Source: Doris montereyensis
Taxonomy: Eukaryota; Mollusca; Gastropoda; Nudibranchia; Dorididae
Direction of reading: 5' to 3'
Length of the DNA: 64,000 nucleotides
Assembly: GCA_037039925.1 (NCBI GenBank)
Contig: JAXRKP010000065.1
Span: 528,723-592,722 of the forward strand
The notes beneath the pieces are model-generated. The model did not search any database, had not been told where the DNA came from, and was given only the letters and a program-made list of their open reading frames with translations. The translations under genes and the position numbers were made by a program. The first letter of the stretch is position 1. Each line of letters opens with the position of its first letter. Shown here piece by piece: positions 56,920 through 64,000 of this stretch.

Positions 56920-57022
56920 GAGATCTAGAATCTAGATCTAGATAGATCTAGACTCTAGAGTAGATCATCTAGATATATCTAGATCTAGATCTAGAGCTAG
57001 TAAGATCTAGAGATCTACTCTA
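56920..57022. repeat. Array of TCTAGA/AGATCT palindromes
   Basis: About 100 bases made almost only of overlapping AGATCTAGAT-type self-complementary units, irregular in length. Smaller clusters of the same word lie at about 12115-12190, 32480-32560, 35170-35215 and 57085-57105. Confidence 0.85.
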
Positions 57023-57129
57023 GATGTGTATTTACAGGTACTCTAGTTTTATTTCTGTCATAATATTCAATTCCATTTATTTATAATCTAGATCTAGAAT
57101 CTAGAGCTAAAATGGATACGCTCACTCAC

Positions 57130-57200
57130 CCAAAGATCTTTTTCTTCTTATGTTTCCGTTTCTTTTTGATGTGACTCTGGGGCTAGCTTTAATGAACTGT
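57130..57200 (-). other. Exon-like segment, possible 5' exon upstream of GXYLT
   Basis: A segment on the minus strand is bounded by an acceptor-like gtttttag at 57201 and a strong donor GTGAGT after 57130. It is rich in Lys/Arg codons in one open frame (KRNGNIRRKRSL), but no family is recognised. Being 4 kb upstream of the GXYLT start on the same strand, it could be a 5'UTR exon. If transcription starts around 57230-57330, it may be the first exon and the acceptor may be chance. Confidence 0.35.
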
Positions 57201-57237
57201 CTAAAAACAAAACATAAAAAAAGTTTTTTCAACTAAG

Positions 57238-57345
57238 ATTCCACTGCCTTGATTACACGGTGACGTGCTGCGCTGCGACACTGCGAGTCAACAATCGCTT
57301 TCCTAACGGCAAAGAGTGTCACGTGACTTGGACCTGTTGCATGCA
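57238..57345 (-). promoter_or_regulatory. GC-richer segment with E-box, possible GXYLT promoter
   Basis: Within strongly AT-rich flanks there is a short stretch with several CpG and the palindrome GTCACGTGAC at 57318-57327, which contains a CACGTG E-box (USF/MYC type). It lies directly upstream of the exon-like segment at 57200-57130. The promoter role is inferred only. Confidence 0.3.
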
Positions 57346-57349
57346 GCAC

Positions 57350-58290
57350 AGGTTGAATGTTCAATAATGTTTTCCCTCTCTGCATTTTGTTATTTTATGC
57401 TTGCGTTAGGCTGCAATCTGCCACTGAAAAGATCAACAAATTGTTTAATTTCGTTAAAACATAATCTACATTAAGTTTCTGATTTAATTGGTTTAAAGAG
57501 ATCAGTTTTTTTTGTATTTGTGCCCCTGAAAACATGTACAGTACAGTGTACATGATTGCATGTACCGGTAGATCTAGATCTATTCGTTACACGAGACTAG
57601 TAAAGTAGCTGTTGAGCTGCAGATGCCGCGACCTCAAGATGGATATATCACAATTAATACGTGTTATTACTGTTATATCAAACTCTGCTTTTAAACAATC
57701 TATTTTTTAAAAAAAACGCAAACAAATAACGTCTTCATCTGAAACATAGATCTATATACAGGAACATGTTTGGTCAATAGTTATAAATATGCTTTATACT
57801 TAAGTTAAATTTGTTTTTTTTAAATTTAAATGCATTGATGTATTCTTTTATTTTTCAAACGGAATTTGTGATAACACAAGTATAATTTCCTTTTCTTAAG
57901 GATCAATAAAGATAATTGAATTGAATACTGTATACATACATTATAATATTCTATTTCATAATTATCCCTAGATACACACATAGCTATGTCTGTCATTTTA
58001 TGTTTTTGTGTCAGTGTCATTGTCAATGTCATAGTACATTGTTATACCCGGTAGATTTGACACTACTTAGCTTTATGGCATTTTTTCCATAGTTGTCCAT
58101 TTTCCCTTCCATTCTTTTAGACACAGGTTCAACTTGTAATATTTCACGATCTTATTGTGTTTTATTCATCATAAACCAAAACGTTTTACTTGGTACTTGG
58201 TAAGAGATTTTGGTTACTATCACTATCATTGATATTAAGTATCATTCAATTAAGTATCATTGATGCTTAGTTAAGCTTATACATGTACCA
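57350..58290. other. Intergenic, AT-rich, nothing recognised
   Basis: No gene or repeat recognised apart from scattered AGATCT palindromes. Confidence 0.5.
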
Positions 58291-58299
58291 ATACCGGTA

Positions 58300-58592
58300 T
58301 TAAGAAAAAGATGGCATAAGACAATTCCACTGCTTCAACTATTCTTTCTTGTAAAGTGCACCCACTAGATCGACCAGGAACTCACTGTAAATCTTTTTTT
58401 AAAAACTCAGAAACTCTTCCAGCTATACAACTTTCAAATCAAGTCTGGAAACGGAACTTTTCCGGCCAGCGTATTATTAACGTTTATAGTTCATATGCAA
58501 TATTGTGTGATTTGTGTGGAGCGCATTAGAGTATGCCAAATGGATTAAGTACGCTATAAGACTTATTACATATTTCTTATAAATCATTTCAT
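58300..58592 (+). mobile_element. LINE 3' end, same family as 23761-24740
   Basis: Shares ACTTTTCCGGCCAGCGTATT, ATTAACG...TTCATATGCAAT, GGAGCGCATTAGAGTATGCC and the terminal CTTATAAATCATTTCAT with the 3' end of the LINE in RFWD3 intron 4. The coding end of the RT (TCAAATCAAG...GGAA) is recognisable just upstream. Confidence 0.8.
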
Positions 58593-58599
58593 TCAGTCA

Positions 58600-60340
58600 A
58601 GAACAAAACTATGTGCATATGCTACCACCATAGCTATCTAATTATATCATTAATCCGTTGTAATCCTCTTTGTCGAAAGCTTTTGATAATTTTTAAAAAT
58701 AGCATATGACTGACCTATTTGATTGAGGTGCCGGTAATAACCACCAGTATATCTCTTATTGTTATTTATAGCTTCGAGCTTCGCTTCGTGTGTGTGTGTG
58801 TGTGTATGTGTGTACGTCCATAGTGTTTTGTTATGTTTCCATCATCGTTTATTTGCGTTTTGATGAGCTTTCCATTATATTTCATTATATTCATTTGTTA
58901 ATCTTTCTGAGATCCAGCTTCTCATCTAAACTAAATCCCCTTTTTTTTCCACTGGGTTTCATGACAACCCCCCCCTGCTATTTTTCACTTCATTCCCATA
59001 TTTTTGATTATAGCGAAAATTTGGTAAGGTATTCTTATCTGAACAACCATTTATGGGTCAAACGGGACATCAGATCGAAGGAGTGCCCAAGTCTCTTTCG
59101 GTAACTTTGGAGTATACATACATCAAAACTCGTCAATCTGTATTCCATTGTGACAAGGTAAAACGGTCACATATCGTTTTGTTGTTTATCTAGAACAAAA
59201 TACGGATGAATTTATTAGAATGAGTTCACATTTGGTGCGATTTGAGCTGAACACAGCCACAATATTCGCATTTCCTTGGGTGTCATGTATTTGTTTGTGT
59301 CACCTGGCATACGTGAACATGTTCACATGACACAATCATAACATGTGTACCTTAATTCAACAACGTTCAATATACTGTTGGGTTGTTGATTTGATGGTTA
59401 GCCATTTACTAAATGCGTTTTACACAACCACGCGAATGACGTGGTAGGGCAATTGACTGTAATAAACATGAAAATACGTGAGGTGTGTACATCCATGTTG
59501 ATCTTAGCCAGTGCCTACACATTCCACGCTATCATGGGTTATTGTGACACAACGAACACAAAAACAAAACTTCAAGAAATTAAAAAAAGGCTGAAACTTT
59601 TACGTTGATTGAAAGTGGGGTGTGAGGGAAGGATGCTCTTTCTGTGAATACTCGCTGTCTTTGGTTCCCGCGTGGTTTCCACATAGATACGCGGGCGGTC
59701 GTGTTCCCTAATGGTAGGTCCTACTTCTTTCCTTTTACTCTCTCACTTCGCTTTTATCTGGCTGTACTGTTATGGTGGAAGGGGTAAATTTCAATTAAAC
59801 GAACAAAAACCACACAGACATACTAATATTTCTATAATATTTGTGGGTTTCACCCTGTGCCCAACTTGTAAAAACCGTTCCTTTTTTCTTTTCCTTTCTT
59901 TCACGACACAACGATGTCTGGTTGGCTTGTACACGCCCATGCCCACGGTTTGTGTTGATCAAAGGCCTACGAGTTACATTTTCAAAAACACAGTTGATTC
60001 ACACAGCCGTTTAAACTGTAACTGCCAAAAATATCTTGGAAGTGTTTAACAAGCAAACACGATACAATCGAGTTGGGTTGGGTTTTTTCATAGTAGATCT
60101 AGGTTTGTAATTATTAGCAAACCAAAACACAGCTAATGGACACCAAAGTCCGACCCCAGGCTCGCATCATACCCACAATGCATGTACATGTACATGTATA
60201 TTATGTACGCCAATAGTACCAACCATGGACCTCCACCCGTCAATCCTCCTCATCACCGCAAACTATGCTATCTCACCTGCTCGTACCACTTCAAAATAGA
60301 TCCTGAATATTTATTTCATGTTTTTATAATTTTTAAAAAG
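58600..60340. other. Intergenic, no gene recognised
   Basis: A short TG tract lies at 58788-58812. A plus frame at 59711-60049 has no recognised domain and no coding-like composition, but begins with GTAGGTCCTACTTCTTTCCTT, which matches one end of repeat family C. Confidence 0.5.
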
Positions 60341-60345
60341 TTACG

Positions 60346-60804
<459 letters not shown>

Positions 60805-61339
60805 CTCTATCACACAGGTAGCCTACAGTTTACACCAGACAAGGAAAGACTTCATAACACAGGAGAACATAAAAGCCAGACTGCGACGGGACCTAATAAA
60901 AACAGCAACCAGTATGGAGGGCTGACTTGTCTGCATTAAAATATAAATAAGGTGACTGGTCTTATAATAAAAGTTAACTTTGATTTACTTTATCACGTCT
61001 GCTTTCTCTTCGTAAATTAACCGCAAAGATAATGACATTGACACGATTCAAACGATAGCGTGTTAAAACTTATTTTAGATGCCTGAGGAAAAGGATAATA
61101 TGTTTCACAAATATTGTTGATTTCTTTATTGTAAAGTGGCCATGCAAAGCACAATTTAATTACGTAGTGCATATCAGAGATTGCAGTAGAGTTAATGTTG
61201 TTGACAAGGTCATATTGAATCATCTTTGAAACGCCCAATATAGTTTGATCATGAAATCGGCGCTCAAGTCGTTCAAGATTGCTTAATCATATTTTGCTAG
61301 CAACGGTTTGAGGTTACGTTGGTGCCGGCTGCTATTTTC

Positions 61340-61420
61340 ATTGTAGCAACTAGAGAATAGTGAAGTAGCCTTTCCGATTCGAGGCTGTGTGGTCTAGGTT
61401 CGAATCTCGTTTCTTTAGAC
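61340..61420 (+). repeat. tRNA-like fragment
   Basis: GTAGCCTTTCCGATTCGAGG...GGTCTAGGTTCGAATCTCG contains a perfect B box (GGTTCGAATC) but no full cloverleaf. Likely a SINE head or pseudo-tRNA. Confidence 0.4.
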
Positions 61421-61508
61421 CCGATGTTGTGTTTTTGGGAAAGACTGATAACATTTAAAATATCTAAGCTCCTGCATTCTTGGGGACTGGAGATCTCGAA
61501 TGATATCA

Positions 61509-61606
61509 ATGTGTGTTTGTGTGTGTGTGTGTGTATGTGCGTGTGCGCGCTCGTGCGTGTGTGTGTGTGTGTGTGTGTGTGTATTATTGCGTATGTGTGT
61601 GTGTGT
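61509..61606 (+). repeat. TG microsatellite
   Basis: (TG)n with GC interruptions. A second tract at 61703-61745 is preceded by the same words ATGATATCAATGTGTGTTTG, so the tract and its left flank (61498 and 61694) are duplicated. Confidence 0.95.
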
Positions 61607-61693
61607 AGTTTTTCTTTTTCTTGACTATTTCTGCAATACTTGACAATGGAGTAACGAGTCCTAAATGGAAACTTAAATGGCGACTTTTTCTTA

Positions 61694-61704
61694 ATGATAT
61701 CAAT

Positions 61705-61743
<39 letters not shown>

Positions 61744-61745
61744 TG
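61694..61745 (+). repeat. TG microsatellite, duplicated flank
   Basis: Same left flank and TG tract as at 61498, ending GTATGTGCGTGT in both. This is a local duplication about 195 bases apart. Confidence 0.9.
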
Positions 61746-62534
61746 TAAACTCTATCCGTTGTCAGCGAAAAAAGAACTCTGAAATTAGATGTTTACAGGA
61801 TTAATCCTGGATCAATCTCTTCAACTGGATTGTTGTTGTTTTGTTTTTGTTTGTTGTTTATTGGGCAGGGGGTTGTCTAGTGGGGGGTGAGATTGTGTTA
61901 AAGGCGAGAACAGGTCACTTAATCTCCGTTCATTGGGAGCTCTTACTATGTCAATGATTCTTGTAATTTCTGTAATGTTAACCAGCCAACCAACCAACAA
62001 ACAAACAAACGAAAGAACAAAAAATAAATCTACAGCAACGTCACTTTTAAGCAATCTCCGTTCATTGGTTTAAATATATCGCCTCACTCAATGGATTTCA
62101 TGTCTCAGTGGTAATATGTCTGACACTTTCAGCGATTCTTTCCCGATTATTCAAAACAACAAACCTAAACCTGTTTTCTACAAAATTCGGTTGAAATTTA
62201 CAGAGCAAAAATAAAATTTAATATAATATATATATACATATGTAAGTGGTGCTTGCACCTCCCCCTCCCACTGCCTACAAAAAAAGAACAATAGCAACAA
62301 CAAAATACCCCATCCCAAAACAAACCCTAACAGCACGAAAGAGAGAAAGAAAGAAAACAACAACAAAAGATCTAGACGCTAATCGAAGCTCACTACAATC
62401 AAACACAACATTTCTTTAAAAAACATCAAATCACCCCCATTTATAGCAAGGGTCAATTTCTCCTATGAAAACGACGCACGTTCTTATCAAACTTATAATT
62501 CTTGAGATTTTGGAAATTTTGAAATTGGTATAGA

Positions 62535-62645
62535 AGACTTCTTCAATTGCAACTACTACCACACTATGCCGTATGTCTAGAAAAAAATCAGGCCTCTATG
62601 GTTATCCCACGCTCAACGCTGTATGGGACTTGCTTTTAATATACA
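62535..62645 (+). mobile_element. SINE family A, 3' half
   Basis: CTACTACCACACTATGCCGT, ATGTCTAGAAAAAAATCAGG and GTATGGGACTTGCTTTTA are the 3' modules of family A; compare 5313-5460. Confidence 0.7.
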
Positions 62646-63070
62646 AATGAAATTCTGTATAAACCTGGGAGGTGTAAACGGTTCAACGTTGGGCCAAAGT
62701 TGTGCATTGGAAATGACTGCACATGTGTTTTCATGTCTGGTATTTGTTTTCGTATTATTCGTACCACGTATTATTCAAGTCCAAGCAAAAAGCTGTGAAA
62801 TAGTTTTTTTGCCTGTTGTTGTTGCTTTTGTTTGTTCGTGGGGTTTTTTTGGGGGGGGGGTTGTGGATTTTTTTCGTTGCTGTTTTGTGTGTGTTTGTGT
62901 TTTGTGTTGTCGGTTATTGTGAAAGAAACAAACAAATCGTGAGAGAAAAAGTGCATGATGTGCATGTATGTATGTTTTTACAACTAGATGATTAGACAGA
63001 CAAATAAAGATAATAAAGATGAACATATTTCGTATCCCCCTGACAAATACAGGCTCACCGACTGTACAAA

Positions 63071-63100
63071 TAGACATATAGATATATATAGATATATAGG

Positions 63101-63141
<41 letters not shown>

Positions 63142-63146
63142 TAGAC

Positions 63147-63179
<33 letters not shown>

Positions 63180-63188
63180 TAGATAGAC

Positions 63189-63253
<65 letters not shown>

Positions 63254-63400
63254 GATAGATAGATAGATAGGTAGATAAGATAGATAGACAGATAGATAGA
63301 TAGATAGATAGATGGATAGATAGATAGATGATAGATAAATAGATAGATAGATAGATGGATAGATCGATAGATAGATAGGATCAAGTAGATCAATAAATAA
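63071..63400 (+). repeat. GATA microsatellite array
   Basis: Long GATA tract with GACA and TATA variants. Confidence 0.98.
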
Positions 63401-63479
63401 TATATACATGTATAGCTAGAACGATAGATGTATAGATAGACACATATATACTTAGACAAACTGACAGTCAGATAAGAAG

Positions 63480-63491
63480 ATAGAGAGATAA

Positions 63492-63536
<45 letters not shown>

Positions 63537-63591
63537 TAGATAGATATATAGATAGACAGACATACAGACAGATAGATAAATAGATAGACAC
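63480..63591 (+). repeat. GATA/GACA microsatellite array
   Basis: GATA then GACA block, ending exactly where the SINE at 63592 begins. Confidence 0.97.
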
Positions 63592-63827
63592 TTTGCCCGG
63601 ACTGCCCTGTAAACAGCCAAGGAATCTTAATGTGCACAGAGTGTTGTGATCTGCACACGGGACCTCCTTTTATCGTCCGTCTCCGATAGGACAGGTGTCG
63701 ATCCTGTACCAGGGGGGGAGAAATTTTTGCTCCAAAAAAATCGTTAAAACTGTTCACCCGTTGGGGGCACGAACCCACTACTATGTGGTTGAGAGGCCGA
63801 CACCTTGCATCTGGACTACTGAGTCCC

Positions 63828-63829
<2 letters not shown>
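63592..63829 (-). mobile_element. SINE family B inserted in a GATA array
   Basis: GCCCGGACTGCCCTGTAAAC, GTGTTGTGATCTGCACACGG, CGTCTCCGATAGGACAGG, CTATGTGGTTGAGAGGCCGA, CATCTGGACTACTGAGTCCC. GATA units flank it on both sides. Confidence 0.9.
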
Positions 63830-63886
<57 letters not shown>

Positions 63887-64000
63887 AAAGATAATTATAC
63901 AGATAGATATATAGATAGTTATATAGATAGATAGATAGATACATAGATAGATAGATAGGTAGACATATAGGCATATAGAAAGATAGATAGATAGATAGAT
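63830..64000 (+). repeat. GATA microsatellite array, runs off the window
   Basis: Continuation of the GATA array beyond the SINE. Confidence 0.97.

Noticed and set aside
59711..60049. 112-codon plus-strand frame
   Set aside because: No recognised domain, no splice or promoter context, and its start overlaps a repeat family C end.
61340..61420. Functional tRNA gene
   Set aside because: A perfect B box is present, but acceptor, D and anticodon stems cannot be formed; probably a SINE head.

Overview
The window reads as nuclear DNA of an animal, most likely a marine mollusc (gastropod-like; this taxon is an inference). The evidence is long introns with GT-AG borders, a metazoan tRNA-Arg(ACG), two animal-specific host genes, tRNA-headed SINEs, several LINE clades, Tc1/mariner and pogo-like elements, and very abundant CT, GATA, AAT and TG microsatellites. 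Nothing prokaryotic, phage-like or CRISPR-like was seen.

Two host genes lie in tandem on the minus strand. RFWD3 (RING + coiled coil + WD40 E3 ubiquitin ligase of the DNA-damage response) spans about 30359 down to 7581 in 13 coding exons. It starts with an acidic, SQ/TQ-rich N-terminus, the split RING is at 25814-24762, the coiled coil at 22037-21857, and the WD40 exons run down to a stop at 7581. A glucoside xylosyltransferase (GXYLT1/2-like, GT8 family, extends O-glucose on Notch EGF repeats) spans about 53071 down to 46940 in 8 exons, with a possible 5' exon at 57200-57130. In both genes exon order, splice sites and protein similarity are well kept, yet many exons need one- or two-base corrections to stay in frame. 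This points to consensus indel errors or to recent decay. Several other exons are perfectly clean.

Region by region: 1-7560 holds a 41-bp minisatellite fused to a SINE (twice), SINE copies, two pogo-like TIR elements and an imperfect minisatellite. 7581-30359 is RFWD3, its introns packed with a LINE carrying RNase H, a mariner remnant, a Tc1 remnant, an L2/CR1-like LINE 3' end, TIR elements and 59-, 23- and 55-bp tandem arrays. 30360-46900 is intergenic: LINE fragments at 30860-31640, 32734-35155 and 36770-38050, a functional-looking tRNA-Arg, and mainly AT-rich sequence. 46940-57200 is the xylosyltransferase locus. 57200-64000 is intergenic, with a LINE tail, a 450-bp CT tract, TG tracts and GATA arrays.

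No new multi-gene system was found. The observations most worth following are the indel pattern in two conserved genes, a 23-bp intronic array that repeats a 5' splice-site-like motif on the sense strand of RFWD3, minisatellites born inside LINE coding sequence, a palindromic GCCCTAAATATAGGGC repeat family, and an isolated plus-strand exon-like segment nested in an RFWD3 intron.
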